Origin: Vibrio pomeroyi
Lineage (GTDB): Bacteria > Pseudomonadota > Gammaproteobacteria > Enterobacterales > Vibrionaceae
DNA length: 64,000 bases
Assembly: GCA_041879425.1 (NCBI GenBank)
Contig: CP090854.1
Span: 62,001-126,000, forward strand
Reading direction: 5' to 3'
Shown: piece by piece, positions 28,238 through 38,107 of the stretch
Layout: each line of letters opens with the position of its first letter
Position numbering within the stretch: position 1 is the stretch's first letter
Position numbers and translations under genes: made by a program
The notes under the pieces: model-generated
Databases searched by the model: none
Told to the model about the DNA's origin: nothing
Seen by the model: only the letters and a program-made list of their open reading frames with translations

Positions 28238-29629
28238 ATGTCGAGCAAGCCAGTAACAACGAATCAGCAAATCGTTTGGGATCAAGAGATCTTAAACAAG
28301 TACAACTATTCGGGACCTCGTTACACCTCATACCCAACTGCGTTGGAGTTTCATGAAGCGTTTACCGTCGCTGATTACGACATGGCGTGTACGCAATACC
28401 CAGAGCGTCCACTCTCTCTTTACGTGCATATCCCGTTCTGCCACAAGCTTTGTTACTACTGTGGTTGTAATAAGGTTATTACTCGTCACTCGCACAAAGC
28501 GGATGAGTATCTAGATGTAATTGAGCATGAAATCCGCCAACGTGCGTCTCTGCTTAATGGTCGCGAAGTGACGCAATTGCACTTCGGTGGCGGCACACCA
28601 ACCTTCTTGAGCAAGACTCAAATCACTCGTTTGATGATGATTCTACGTGATGAGTTTAACTTCACCGCGGATGCTGAAATCAGTATCGAGGTAGACCCAC
28701 GTGAGATTGAGTTAGATGTGCTCGATCACCTACGTAACGAAGGCTTTAACCGTCTGAGTATTGGTGTTCAAGACTTCAATAAAGAAGTACAGAAGCTAGT
28801 TAATCGTGAGCAAGATGAAGAGTTCATTATTGCGATGGTTCAACGTGCTAAAGAACTAGGTTTCCGTTCGACTAACTTAGATTTGATCTACGGTCTGCCA
28901 AAGCAAACCCAAGAGCTATTCGCTGAAACACTGAAGCAAGTGCTTGAGATGAAGCCGGGTCGTTTATCGGTATTTAACTACGCGCACATGCCACAACTGT
29001 TTGCGGCGCAGCGTAAGATTAAAGATGAAGACCTGCCTGAAGCAAAAGAGAAAATGGCTATCCTGCAAGATACTATCGAGACTCTAACGGGTGCGGGTTA
29101 CCAGTTCATCGGTATGGACCACTTTGCTCTACCTGAAGACGAGCTAGCGGTTGCACAGCGTGAAGGTATTCTGCATCGTAACTTCCAAGGCTACACGACC
29201 CAAGGTGAAGCTGACCTAATTGGTTTTGGTGTTTCTGCTATCTCGATGGTGGGTGATGCTTACGCACAGAACCAAAAAGAGCTGAAGAAATACTACGCTC
29301 AGGTCAATGACCTGCGCCACGCACTTTGGAAAGGTGTGGCACTCGATAGCGATGACCTTCTACGTCGTGAAGTGATCAAGCAGCTTATCTGTAACTTTAA
29401 GCTTGATAAGACCATGATCGAATCTGAGTTCTCGGTTAACTTTAATCGTTACTTCAAGGAAGACTTAGAGCTTCTACAAACCTTCATTAATGATGAGTTG
29501 GTTGAAGTCGACGACAAAGAGATTCGCGTGACTCTGCGTGGCCGTTTGTTGATTCGTAACATCTGTATGTGTTTCGATAAATACCTACGCGCTAAGGCTC
29601 GCCAGCAGCAATTCTCTCGCGTGATCTAA
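28238..29629 (+). CDS. hemN: Oxygen-independent coproporphyrinogen III oxidase (radical SAM)
   Basis: HemN decarboxylates coproporphyrinogen III to protoporphyrinogen IX without oxygen. The 463-residue protein carries the radical-SAM cluster Cys68-x3-Cys72-x2-Cys75 with the extra Cys77 (CHKLCYYCGC). Also present are the HFGGGTPTFL SAM motif, NRLSIGVQDFN, TTNLDLIYGLP in its local form, and a C-terminal HemN domain (RLLIRNICMCFD). It is full length relative to E. coli HemN. I looked for an FNR box in the 280-bp upstream gap and saw none that convinces. A shared terminator follows at 29670. Confidence 0.96.
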   Translation: MSSKPVTTNQQIVWDQEILNKYNYSGPRYTSYPTALEFHEAFTVADYDMACTQYPERPLSLYVHIPFCHKLCYYCGCNKVITRHSHKADEYLDVIEHEIRQRASLLNGREVTQLHFGGGTPTFLSKTQITRLMMILRDEFNFTADAEISIEVDPREIELDVLDHLRNEGFNRLSIGVQDFNKEVQKLVNREQDEEFIIAMVQRAKELGFRSTNLDLIYGLPKQTQELFAETLKQVLEMKPGRLSVFNYAHMPQLFAAQRKIKDEDLPEAKEKMAILQDTIETLTGAGYQFIGMDHFALPEDELAVAQREGILHRNFQGYTTQGEADLIGFGVSAISMVGDAYAQNQKELKKYYAQVNDLRHALWKGVALDSDDLLRREVIKQLICNFKLDKTMIESEFSVNFNRYFKEDLELLQTFINDELVEVDDKEIRVTLRGRLLIRNICMCFDKYLRAKARQQQFSRVI

Positions 29630-29669
29630 TCGCTCAATTGAGAGTAGGCACATAAAAAATAGAGACATA

Positions 29670-29698
29670 AAAAATGCCAGCATCATGCTGGCATTTTT
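29670..29698. terminator. Bidirectional terminator between hemN and the GGDEF-EAL gene
   Basis: AAAAATGCCAGC-ATCAT-GCTGGCATTTTT is a perfect stem flanked by A- and T-runs between two convergent genes. Confidence 0.88.
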
Positions 29699-29735
29699 GT
29701 ATCTGTGGTTTGTTCTCTAGAGGCTGCCTGCAGAT

Positions 29736-32324
29736 TTAGCTGATGCTCTCTTTGGCTTCGGTATTCGGTTTGATTTTGGCACTCTGTTGAGCATTGCTTA
29801 GATCGGTTGGCCATTGGTCAAAAGGTACTGGGCGACTGTATAAGAACCCTTGTGCTTGCGGGCATTGCAGCTGTTTAAGTAGGTCTGCTTGCTGCTGAGT
29901 TTCAACGCCTTCGGCGACTAAGCTAACCTTGAAGCCTTTGGTAATGTTGACAATGGCTGCAACGATAGAGCTGTCTAGATTCTCTTTATCAAGCTTACTG
30001 ACAAAGCTGCGATCAATCTTCAGGCAATCAAATGGCAGCTTGTGCAGGTAGGCCAGTGACGAATAACCAGTACCGAAATCATCAATGGCAATTGAGATTC
30101 CCAATGCTTTGAGAGTCAGCATATTGTCGATGATGGTTGGGTCATTATCGATGATGCGTGACTCAGTGATTTCTAGCGTAAGGTTTTTGGCTGGTAACTT
30201 CGTATCACTCAGCGTATTTTTCACTAAACTAATAAACCCACTCTCACTGAGCTGATCGACAGATAGGTTAACGTGAATCGAAAAGTCTTCGCTCCATTTC
30301 CCTGACTCAATCGCAATTGCCGTATCTCGACAAGACTTGTGCAGGATCTGCTTACCAATGTCGTAGATAAGTCCGGTTTCTTCTGCCAGTGGAATGAATT
30401 CCAGTGGTGAGATAATCCCTTCGTCGGTGACCCAGCGAGCTAAAGCCTCAGCACCTATGGTAGTACCTGATTCTAGGTCGATGATTGGCTGATAAAAGGG
30501 TTCAAATTGCTGCAGCTCAATCGCTTTGTTCAGTCGAGCCAACATCTTAGTGCGGTGTCGAGAGGCGTTGCCCATCTCAGGGCTATAGATGCTGACGCGT
30601 GTTTTATCTTGTTTGGCATTGCTGAGCGCAATGCTGCTGTTACGAAGCCACGACGTAATATCTTGATCGTTTGATACATGCACAACACCAATCGAAACCT
30701 TGACCACGACACTTTCAGATTCCATCGCAAACGGTGAAGCAAAGGTCTGAACCAAACGGTTAGCAAGCAGTTGAACGTCTTCCTCTTGGGTGACGTTGGG
30801 TGCGTATATGGCGAACTCATCCCCGCCAGTGCGTGCCAACAGGTAATCCGATGGTAGCGTGCCTCTCAAGCGAGCGGCAGAGATGATAAGCAGTTGGTCA
30901 CCATTGTAGTGACCTAGGCTGTTATTGATGTCTCGGAAGCGATCGATACCAACCAAGTACAGCGTGCCTTTTTCGGTTACTGCGTTTTTCTTTGCTGCAT
31001 CGATAAAGCCTTCTCGGCTGTAGAGTTTGGTCAACGAGTCATAGGTCAGTTGTGACTGTAACTGTTGGAATGACGCTTTCAGGTTGTTGGCCATTTCGTT
31101 GAAGGCTTCTACCAACATACTGGTTTCGTAGATATTGCCCGACTTCGGCATGCTGCTGTCCCAGTCACCTTTGGCAAGGCGTTTTGCGGCATCCGCGGTG
31201 GAGGTGATGGGTTGGGTCACACGATTGAAAGCGATTAATCCCGCGATAATCCCGATGCAGCTAAGCGCGAGCCCAAGTAGCCAACTGTCTCTTTGGTTTT
31301 CCGGCAATTCACCAAGTAGGTTACTTTCTGGAATCGACATACCAATAAACCAAGTGAGGCCATGTTTATCTTCATAAGGTGTGATTTGGTTAAAGTATTG
31401 CTCGCCATCCAAAGTGAACTTGAAGCGTTGTACGCCCATGTCGTCAATCAAATGCAGTTGATTAACATAATTAGCGCTCTCTCGTATTACTGGGTTGGCG
31501 CTTTCAGTGGCTAATAAGCGTTGGCCTTTATGCGTCTTACCTGTGCCCCAAGAGACAACACTGCCACCACCGGAGTGTGCGACTAAACGTTGTTGCTGAT
31601 CGATGATATAGACAGAAGCATCGGTCTTGTCTTTTAGGTTCTTCAGGAATGCGTTAAAGGTATTGATCTTGATGTCGCTGACGATGACCGCTTTAAATTC
31701 ATTGTCGGAATAGATAGGGGCGAGGGCAGAAAGAGTAATCTCTTGGCGTTCATCCGCATTGGCGTAAATTGGCGACCATACTGCTTTTTTCTCATTAACA
31801 ACCGGTGTGTACCAAGGGCGGACTCTCGGATCGTATCCGGAAATGACCGAGCGAATGTCTTCGCTAATTTTGCTTCCGCGGTAGATGACGAGTTGATCTT
31901 GGGTTCGTTCATCTTGCACCATTAAGGTGTAGCCGTTGTTAGCCTCTTTACGCAAACCGACATAGTTACCATCTTCAGAGCCAAAGCCGATCACATCCAG
32001 TTGAGGAACAGCAGTGAAATGGTCGGAAAACTTATAAAGGATGTAATCTTGAACCTTACTGAGATTACCGGGCTGATAGAGCTTGTGGTAACCAATGTTG
32101 TGGCTGAGGGAGAGGTTCGCGTGAAAGGGTTTTTCTAAAAAATCGGAAAGGCTTTGATGAACGTTGTCAGTGAGTGATGCTAGCTGACGTGCGCTAATAT
32201 CACTCACCATCTCTTTGTAGCTTTGCTTTTGAGTGAAAACCATTACGCCCATAGTGAACAGAAATATCATCACGAATGGCAGAACCACTGCGGTTCTCAA
32301 TGTAATTTGTGTTTTCAAAGACAT
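29736..32324 (-). CDS. CACHE-sensor GGDEF-EAL protein (c-di-GMP turnover)
   Basis: An 862-residue inner-membrane protein. It has a membrane helix at residues 10-32, a double-CACHE-like periplasmic sensor (about 35-340; VRPWYTPVVNEKKAVWSP in its second half), a second helix (about 347-368), a HAMP-like linker (NRVTQPITSTADAAKRLAKGDW), GGDEF with RTGGDEFAIYA, and EAL with GAEALARW, EITESRI, DDFGTGYSSLAYL and the late VAEGVET. Both catalytic motifs are intact, so it may make, degrade or switch c-di-GMP. It follows glnG after about 110 bp on the same strand; I see no terminator in between. Confidence 0.93.
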   Translation of the reverse strand: MSLKTQITLRTAVVLPFVMIFLFTMGVMVFTQKQSYKEMVSDISARQLASLTDNVHQSLSDFLEKPFHANLSLSHNIGYHKLYQPGNLSKVQDYILYKFSDHFTAVPQLDVIGFGSEDGNYVGLRKEANNGYTLMVQDERTQDQLVIYRGSKISEDIRSVISGYDPRVRPWYTPVVNEKKAVWSPIYANADERQEITLSALAPIYSDNEFKAVIVSDIKINTFNAFLKNLKDKTDASVYIIDQQQRLVAHSGGGSVVSWGTGKTHKGQRLLATESANPVIRESANYVNQLHLIDDMGVQRFKFTLDGEQYFNQITPYEDKHGLTWFIGMSIPESNLLGELPENQRDSWLLGLALSCIGIIAGLIAFNRVTQPITSTADAAKRLAKGDWDSSMPKSGNIYETSMLVEAFNEMANNLKASFQQLQSQLTYDSLTKLYSREGFIDAAKKNAVTEKGTLYLVGIDRFRDINNSLGHYNGDQLLIISAARLRGTLPSDYLLARTGGDEFAIYAPNVTQEEDVQLLANRLVQTFASPFAMESESVVVKVSIGVVHVSNDQDITSWLRNSSIALSNAKQDKTRVSIYSPEMGNASRHRTKMLARLNKAIELQQFEPFYQPIIDLESGTTIGAEALARWVTDEGIISPLEFIPLAEETGLIYDIGKQILHKSCRDTAIAIESGKWSEDFSIHVNLSVDQLSESGFISLVKNTLSDTKLPAKNLTLEITESRIIDNDPTIIDNMLTLKALGISIAIDDFGTGYSSLAYLHKLPFDCLKIDRSFVSKLDKENLDSSIVAAIVNITKGFKVSLVAEGVETQQQADLLKQLQCPQAQGFLYSRPVPFDQWPTDLSNAQQSAKIKPNTEAKESIS

Positions 32325-32432
32325 CTTTAGCTACAACTTTGGTGAATAGTGTACTGTAATTGTACCGACACTATTCAAACCAAGCGACACTTTTTTGGTT
32401 AAAAAGTAGCTGCATCGAGAGTCATATAATGC

Positions 32433-33836
32433 CTAGTACAGTTCTTTAAGCTTGCGAGTTAGGGTGTTTCGTCCCCATCCCAAAACCTTCGCTGCATCTT
32501 GTTTATGACCATTAGTATGGTTGAGCGCAGCCTCTAGCAGTATACGTTCAAACTCTGGCAGAGCATAAGTCAGCAGCTCTTTTTCTCCTGAATCAAGCGC
32601 ACATTTTGCCCAATTCGCAAGCAGTTGCTGCCAGTTATCTCCAGTACCTGAAGTGGTCACCACTTTCTCTTCCAACAGCTCAGGTGGTAAGTCCGAAGGT
32701 AATATCTCACTACCACTCGCCATTACGGTCAACCAACGACAAATGTTCTCAAGCTGACGCACGTTACCCGGCCAATTGAGCTGGTTTAGCTTCATTATGG
32801 TTTCTGGGTGCAGTGTTTTCACTTCAACACCGAGCTCTTCAGCGGCTGATGCCAAGAAGTGATGAGTCAGCTTTTCGATGTCTTGTTTACGTTCGCGCAG
32901 TGCAGGGATGTGAATTCTGATTACATTGAGTCGGTGGAACAAGTCCTCTCGGAAATCGCCTTCATGCACCAAGCGTTCAAGATCTTGGTGAGTTGCCGCC
33001 ACAATACGCACGTCAACTTTAACCGCAGAATGACCGCCGACACGATAAAACTGTCCATCAGAAAGCACACGCAACAGGCGGGTCTGAATGTCGAGTGGCA
33101 TGTCACCGATCTCATCAAGAAACAGTGTTCCGCCGTTGGCTTGCTCGAAGCGCCCTTGGCGAACGCTATTGGCTCCGGTAAAGGCTCCTTTCTCGTGGCC
33201 AAATAGCTCTGATTCAATCAGGTCTTTAGGAATAGCCGCCATGTTGAGGGCGATAAAGGGCTTCTTTGCTCTTGGGCTATGGCGATGTAAGGCATGAGCC
33301 ACTAACTCTTTACCTGTACCGGATTCACCATTAATGAGTACGGAAATGGATGAGCGCGATAAGCGACCAATGGCTCGGAAAACTTCCTGCATCGCCGGTG
33401 CTTCACCGATGATCTCGGGCGCGTTGGTCTCTTCAGTGACTTCGCTGGCTTGTTCGCGCTTCTGTTCTTGGCTGTGTGCGATCGCCCGCTCTACTAGCGT
33501 GAGTGTCTCATCGATATCAAACGGCTTTGGCAGGTATTCGAAGGCACCTTTTTGGTACGCATTTACTGCAGCATCAAGGTCGGAGTGCGCGGTCATGATG
33601 ATCACCGGCAGATCGGGAGAGCGTTGATGCACTTGATGCAGCAGCTCAATCCCGTCGATACCAGGCATGCGAATGTCAGACACTAATACGTCTGGCGTCT
33701 CGCGCTCAAGAGCAAGCAGCACGCTCTCTGCATCAGCAAATGTTTCGCACTTTATATCCGCAGATGAAAGTGTCTTCTCTACTACCCAGCGGATAGAGCT
33801 GTCGTCATCGACGACCCAAACGTATCCCTTACTCAT
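32433..33836 (-). CDS. glnG: Nitrogen regulator NtrC (GlnG), sigma-54 activator
   Basis: NtrC is the response regulator that turns on nitrogen genes with sigma-54 RNA polymerase. The 467-residue protein has a receiver domain with the phosphoacceptor Asp54 (VSDIRMPG). The AAA+ domain follows, with Walker [12 protein letters not shown], the sigma-54 contact loop GAFTGA, and Walker [15 protein letters not shown] Fis-type helix-turn-helix lies at the end ([23 protein letters not shown]). It lies 109 bp after glnL, a gap that contains a Fur-box-like sequence. Confidence 0.97.
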   Translation of the reverse strand: MSKGYVWVVDDDSSIRWVVEKTLSSADIKCETFADAESVLLALERETPDVLVSDIRMPGIDGIELLHQVHQRSPDLPVIIMTAHSDLDAAVNAYQKGAFEYLPKPFDIDETLTLVERAIAHSQEQKREQASEVTEETNAPEIIGEAPAMQEVFRAIGRLSRSSISVLINGESGTGKELVAHALHRHSPRAKKPFIALNMAAIPKDLIESELFGHEKGAFTGANSVRQGRFEQANGGTLFLDEIGDMPLDIQTRLLRVLSDGQFYRVGGHSAVKVDVRIVAATHQDLERLVHEGDFREDLFHRLNVIRIHIPALRERKQDIEKLTHHFLASAAEELGVEVKTLHPETIMKLNQLNWPGNVRQLENICRWLTVMASGSEILPSDLPPELLEEKVVTTSGTGDNWQQLLANWAKCALDSGEKELLTYALPEFERILLEAALNHTNGHKQDAAKVLGWGRNTLTRKLKELY

Positions 33837-33945
33837 AATTCAATTCCTTTGCAGCCAAATCTATTGTGATAATCATTGTTGTTTTTATTGTTCGTATTCT
33901 TCGTTGCCATGAAGCTCACTTTCTCATCGAGAAGTGTCGCTTTGT

Positions 33946-35022
33946 TTATATCGGCAAATAAATCGTGAATGTGGTGTTACCTGGCCAGCTCTCAACATCA
34001 ATCTTTCCGTTGTGCTGATCGATCAGGTTTTGAGATATCGATAACCCTAAGCCTGTGCCACCCTCTCGTCCGCTAACCATTGGGTAAAAAAGCGTGTCTT
34101 TTAATTCGTCGGGGATACCCGGGCCGTTATCGCTGATCTCAATTCGAGCAGCGAGCTTGTGTCGCTGCCCATGAATGTTTGCTTGATGCACCGTTCTGGT
34201 GCGAATGGTGATTTTCCCAGACTCCTGAGTCTTTAGAATCTGCGCCGCATTACTCACGATATTAAGCATGGCTTGTTCAACTTGTGCAGAATCCATCAAA
34301 ATCGCAGGTAGACTTGGATCGTAATCTCGTTCGATAGCGAGCGTCGAACCCGATTCGAGCTCAACAAGCTGCCTTACTTTTTCTAGAATCTGGTGAAGGT
34401 TCTCTTCTGATTTGGTTCCCGGCTTTTGCGGGCCAAGCAGGCGATCGACTAAAGCGCGCAAGCGGTCGGCTTGCTCAATAATGATCTGGGTGTACTCATT
34501 CAGAGACTGATCAGGGAGCATCTTTCCAAGCAGCTGCGCAGCACCTCTTAAACCACCCAATGGGTTTTTAATTTCATGGGCTAATCCACGTACCAACAAC
34601 TTAGCCGCTTGCTGTTGTGCATGTTGGTTAAGCTCTTGGCTGAGGCGTCTTTGTTGGTCTATCTTGCGCATTTCAACTAATAGCAGCGTCTCACGTTGCC
34701 ACGAGATTGGACTAACCGTCACCTCAAGCATCAGAGGACGGTTATCAACAACAAAGGTCACGTCGCTGTCGGTAATGCTTTGGCCACTTTGTAGTGGTTG
34801 GGTCAGCAATGCCAAATCAAGAGAAGCATGTTGGATAAGCTGACTCAGTGGATGATCAACAATGCGTCGCGCGCTTTGTGAAAAGAGTTGTTCAGCCGCC
34901 GGATTGGCGTATCGCACATAGAGTTGCTCATCGAGCATCAATGTCGAAGTCACCATATTGTCGAGAATGGCGCTGGAAAGATGATGTGTATCTATGCTGT
35001 CGCTTTTGGCTGATCGATTCAC
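33946..35022 (-). CDS. glnL: Nitrogen sensor histidine kinase NtrB (GlnL)
   Basis: NtrB phosphorylates or dephosphorylates NtrC depending on PII state. The 358-residue soluble kinase has an N-terminal PAS domain (about 20-120), the H-box RGLAHEIKNPLGGLRGA, an N-box (QAMLNIVSNAAQIL), and the G-boxes in DNGPGIPDEL and GGTGLGLSI. GTG at 35022 has AAGGAC about seven bases before it. A perfect-quality NtrC site lies 32 bp upstream, consistent with autogenous control of glnLG. Confidence 0.97.
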   Translation of the reverse strand: MNRSAKSDSIDTHHLSSAILDNMVTSTLMLDEQLYVRYANPAAEQLFSQSARRIVDHPLSQLIQHASLDLALLTQPLQSGQSITDSDVTFVVDNRPLMLEVTVSPISWQRETLLLVEMRKIDQQRRLSQELNQHAQQQAAKLLVRGLAHEIKNPLGGLRGAAQLLGKMLPDQSLNEYTQIIIEQADRLRALVDRLLGPQKPGTKSEENLHQILEKVRQLVELESGSTLAIERDYDPSLPAILMDSAQVEQAMLNIVSNAAQILKTQESGKITIRTRTVHQANIHGQRHKLAARIEISDNGPGIPDELKDTLFYPMVSGREGGTGLGLSISQNLIDQHNGKIDVESWPGNTTFTIYLPI

Positions 35023-35053
35023 TATTTCGTCCTTGAACTGGTGTTTTTCTCAC

Positions 35054-35070
35054 TGCACCAAATTGGTGCG
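35054..35070 (-). promoter_or_regulatory. NtrC-binding site upstream of glnL
   Basis: TGCACCAAATTGGTGCG matches the NtrC consensus TGCACYANNNTGGTGCA at all conserved positions but the last. Its closeness to the glnL start suggests that NtrC represses a local glnL promoter, as at enterobacterial glnLp. Confidence 0.85.
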
Positions 35071-35190
35071 TAGCTAAGTTCAAGTATGGCGCATATCAAC
35101 CAGAAGCTAAAGATAATTCATTAGAGTTGCTGAAAGCTGCTTCGATTAGGTGAAAAGTAGAGGTAATTCAGTCTCTTTTAACACATTGGC

Positions 35191-35742
35191 CTACTTGAGC
35201 GTCGCTCGATGTAAATACACGGTGACTGGACTAGTAGATGCAATAAGCTTGCCGCTTCTATGTGCTTGAATTGCAATGGTGTGAGTACCTCGATCGATAC
35301 CTTTTAATTCCCAGTTAGCTTGGGTTTGAGGAGCCCCGTAACGGCGGCCATCGAGCATCAATTGCAGCTGCTCTCCAATACCGAGTTTGCGGTTAAGCTC
35401 GATTTGAATTGGAATTAAACCGCGGTTGCTACGGATAGTTTGATCATGAACAGGTGTCAGCATGGTGAGTGTTAGCTGCGCCGGAGCCTCGCGTTCTGTG
35501 GTTTCGGTTTGTGGTTGAGCGGACGATGCTGTTGAAGCTGCAGCATCAACGGGAGTCGAGGCCTCAAATTTCGGGGCGGGTGCAGATGCTTGTACATCAG
35601 GCAGGCGAAGAGACTTAGCGCTTTGATCGGTCGGTGTGTCACTAAAGTGGAGTACGCCATCCTCATCAACCCAGGTATACACCGTTTGAGCTGAGCACGA
35701 GAACGCGACTGTTAACCCGATTAGGAACAGTATGTTTTTCAT
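35191..35742 (-). CDS. DUF4124-domain periplasmic protein
   Basis: A 183-residue secreted protein beginning MKNILFLIGLTVAFSCSAQ, a clear signal peptide. The DUF4124 motif follows directly (VYTWVDEDGVLHFSDTP), then a low-complexity Ala/Pro/Thr linker (about 45-90), and a beta-rich C-terminal domain (LNRKLGIGEQLQLMLDGRRYG ... GTHTIAIQAHR). Proteins of this sort are common beside glnA/glnL in vibrios. The function is unknown. It lies between the glnA terminator and the NtrC-controlled glnL promoter and so is probably its own unit. Confidence 0.9.
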   Translation of the reverse strand: MKNILFLIGLTVAFSCSAQTVYTWVDEDGVLHFSDTPTDQSAKSLRLPDVQASAPAPKFEASTPVDAAASTASSAQPQTETTEREAPAQLTLTMLTPVHDQTIRSNRGLIPIQIELNRKLGIGEQLQLMLDGRRYGAPQTQANWELKGIDRGTHTIAIQAHRSGKLIASTSPVTVYLHRATLK

Positions 35743-35847
35743 ATCTTTAGCCTCTTTCCACCCTTGGGTGGTTTCACGTTTGGCATTGGTTTTATTGGTT
35801 TTGATTTTGTTGTATTTAGCGCGACAGCCTCTGAGGGCTTTTGTTAA

Positions 35848-36009
35848 ATACCAATCACAGTAAGTTAATGCTCAGAAATAGCGCAGGAAAAAGGCTTGAG
35901 AACGAGACAGGTTTTTTCGATAAGTAGTTATTCTACAATCACAAAACCTAACGATGTTATCGAGTGTTTTAACAAGCTGGGCTGAGTAGTTATTTACTAC
36001 GATTGGTAT
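35848..36009 (+). repeat. MITE-like repeat, copy 1
   Basis: A 162-bp element bounded by ATACCAATC and GATTGGTAT; the inverted ends extend to about 16 bp with two mismatches. An inverted, roughly 85 percent identical copy (counted by eye) lies at 41354-41514. The best-conserved interior includes GGAAAAAGGCT and ATAAGTAGTTATTCTACAAT. There is no reading frame for a transposase, which fits a non-autonomous miniature element or a REP-like family. This copy sits between the glnA terminator and the DUF4124 gene. Confidence 0.85.
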
Positions 36010-36044
36010 CTAGTATGGTACGAGGAGGGGAGCATCGAGAGAAT

Positions 36045-36074
36045 ATAAAAAAGGCCCGCCTGCGAGGCGAGCCT
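36045..36074 (-). terminator. Terminator after glnA
   Basis: On the minus strand, GGCTCGCC-TCGC-AGGCGGGCC (one bulged pair) is followed by six T residues, about 60 bp after the glnA stop. Confidence 0.78.
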
Positions 36075-36134
36075 AATATTTAGTTAGCGATTCTTACAAG
36101 GTTGCAGTAAGAAATGGCATATCTCTACCAGAGA

Positions 36135-37544
36135 TTAAACTGAGTAGTACAGTTCAAACTCAAGTGGGTGTGTAGCCATGTTCACGCGTTGTACGTCGTC
36201 AGATTTCAGAGCGATGTAAGAATCGATGAAGTCGTCAGAGAATACGCCGCCAGCTGTTAGGAACTCACGGTCTTCGCTAAGCGCTGCTAGAGCTTCTTGT
36301 AGAGATTCTGCAACTGTTGGGATTTCAGCTGCTTCTTCTGCAGGAAGGTCGTATAGATCTTTATCCATAGCTTCGCCTGGGTGAATCTTGTTCTTGATGC
36401 CGTCAAGGCCAGCCATAAGCATTGCTGAGTAGCATAGGTATGGGTTAGCTGCTGGGTCACCAAAACGTAGCTCGATACGACGTGCTTTAGGGCTTGGAAC
36501 TACTGGGATACGGATAGAAGCAGAACGGTTACGTGCTGAGTAAGCAAGCATTACAGGTGCTTCGAAACCAGGTACAAGACGCTTGTACGAGTTAGTTGAT
36601 GGGTTAGCAAACGCGTTGATTGCACGAGCGTGCTTGATTACACCACCGATGTAGTAAAGAGCCATTTCAGATAGGCCGCCGTACTTATCACCAGCAAACA
36701 GGTTAACGCCGTCTTTTGCTAGAGATTGGTGAACGTGCATACCAGAACCGTTATCACCAACTAGTGGCTTAGGCATGAATGTCGCTGTTTTACCAAATGC
36801 GTGAGCAACGTTGTGTACAACGTACTTGTAGATTTGAGTTTCATCAGCTTTCGCTGTTAGCGTGTTGAAGCGAGTAGCGATTTCGTTTTGACCCGCAGTT
36901 GCTACTTCGTGGTGGTGAGCTTCAACTACTAGGCCCATCTCTTCCATTACTAGACACATTGCTGAACGGATGTCTTGAGATGAATCTACAGGAGCTACTG
37001 GGAAGTAACCGCCTTTAACGCCAGGACGGTGACCTTTGTTACCGCCTTCGAAGTCAGTACCTGTGTTCCAAGCTGCTTCTACGTCATCGATCTTGAAGAA
37101 AGAACCAGACATGTCGTTTGAGAACTTAACGTCATCAAATAGGAAGAACTCTGGCTCTGGACCAACTAGAACTGTGTCTGCGATACCTGTAGAACGTAGG
37201 TACTCTTCAGAACGTTTAGCGATAGAGCGTGGGTCACGGTCGTAGCCTTGCATTGTTGCAGGCTCAAGAATGTCACAACGGATGTTTAGCGTTGCGTCTT
37301 CTGTGAATGGGTCCAGTACAGCTGATGCTGCGTCTGGCATCATTACCATGTCAGATTCGTTAATGCCTTTCCAACCAGCTACTGAAGAGCCGTCAAACAT
37401 TTTGCCTTCTTCGAAGAAGTCTGCATCAACTTGGTGAGAAGGAATAGAGATATGCTGCTCTTTACCTTTTGTATCAGTAAAACGTAAGTCGATAAATTTA
37501 ACTTCGTTCTCTTGGATCAGGGATAGTACATTTTCTACTGACAT
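36135..37544 (-). CDS. glnA: Glutamine synthetase, type I
   Basis: GlnA makes glutamine from glutamate, ammonia and ATP as a dodecamer. The 469-residue protein has the beta-Grasp entry [16 protein letters not shown], the catalytic [12 protein letters not shown], the ATP-site [17 protein letters not shown], and [15 protein letters not shown]. The adenylylation loop DLYDLPAEE contains the regulatory Tyr, so activity is set by GlnE. Nitrogen control at transcription is visible upstream as a sigma-54 promoter with NtrC sites. A ribosome site GGAGG precedes the ATG. Confidence 0.98.
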   Translation of the reverse strand: MSVENVLSLIQENEVKFIDLRFTDTKGKEQHISIPSHQVDADFFEEGKMFDGSSVAGWKGINESDMVMMPDAASAVLDPFTEDATLNIRCDILEPATMQGYDRDPRSIAKRSEEYLRSTGIADTVLVGPEPEFFLFDDVKFSNDMSGSFFKIDDVEAAWNTGTDFEGGNKGHRPGVKGGYFPVAPVDSSQDIRSAMCLVMEEMGLVVEAHHHEVATAGQNEIATRFNTLTAKADETQIYKYVVHNVAHAFGKTATFMPKPLVGDNGSGMHVHQSLAKDGVNLFAGDKYGGLSEMALYYIGGVIKHARAINAFANPSTNSYKRLVPGFEAPVMLAYSARNRSASIRIPVVPSPKARRIELRFGDPAANPYLCYSAMLMAGLDGIKNKIHPGEAMDKDLYDLPAEEAAEIPTVAESLQEALAALSEDREFLTAGGVFSDDFIDSYIALKSDDVQRVNMATHPLEFELYYSV

Positions 37545-37647
37545 CTTGGATAACCTCCAGTGTTATTAATTCGGTATTAGCTCGATTCGGTTGAAACTAG
37601 CATTGATTAATGTCTATAAGTGCATTAATCGATGCTGATTTATCTAT

Positions 37648-37663
37648 AGCCAAAAACGTGCCA
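37648..37663 (-). promoter_or_regulatory. Sigma-54 promoter of glnA
   Basis: On the minus strand TGGCACGTTTTTGGCT matches the -24/-12 consensus TGGCACG-N4-TTGCW with one mismatch, and the GG and GC doublets are spaced correctly. Transcription would begin near 37637, leaving a leader of about 90 nt. Confidence 0.85.
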
Positions 37664-37725
37664 AAAAAATTATTCCATTAATTTCAATGATTTAACTGTT
37701 TTTAAGTTTTGCTTAATCGACTTTT

Positions 37726-37792
37726 TGCACCAAAATGATCTCTGATTGCACTTTATTGGTGCAATCGTTTGTCTATGCACCAATATGAGACA
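37726..37792 (-). promoter_or_regulatory. NtrC enhancer cluster of glnA
   Basis: One full NtrC site TGCACTTTATTGGTGCA (37747-37763) is flanked on both sides by half-sites beginning TGCACCAA (37726 and 37776). They lie roughly 90-150 bp upstream of the inferred glnA start, the usual enhancer position for NtrC acting on sigma-54 polymerase. The spacing of about 21-29 bp between sites puts the proteins on nearby faces of the helix. Confidence 0.82.
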
Positions 37793-38011
37793 ATAAGCGA
37801 ACACCATTCAGCAATGAATTGCCTAAGTTGTCAATCCACTTTTGTCATTTTGCCGGAGATTTGGCTTGTGACTCGCGCGTGATGCTTTTTTAGAATCCTA
37901 CGAATCGGGCTACCCAACACTGTACTGAATCAAAGTTAAGAGGATATGAATCGCTAACTAAGAAAAAAGCCTTGGTTCAGATCACATATTTCTGGGTTTT
38001 TGTCTAGAATC

Positions 38012-38020
38012 TGGTATATT
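38012..38020 (+). promoter_or_regulatory. Extended -10 promoter candidate for typA
   Basis: TG-G-TATATT fits an extended -10 element about 90 bp before the typA start, with no good -35. The region between the NtrC sites and this element (37793-38011) is AT-rich, and I see nothing else in it. Confidence 0.4.
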
Positions 38021-38107
38021 ATTGACCGTTTTTTAAATCAAGCTAGCGGTTATTATCCAAACTTTTGAGATAAGTGACGGCTACTTTTATGAGTGAATCG
38101 AGAATCC

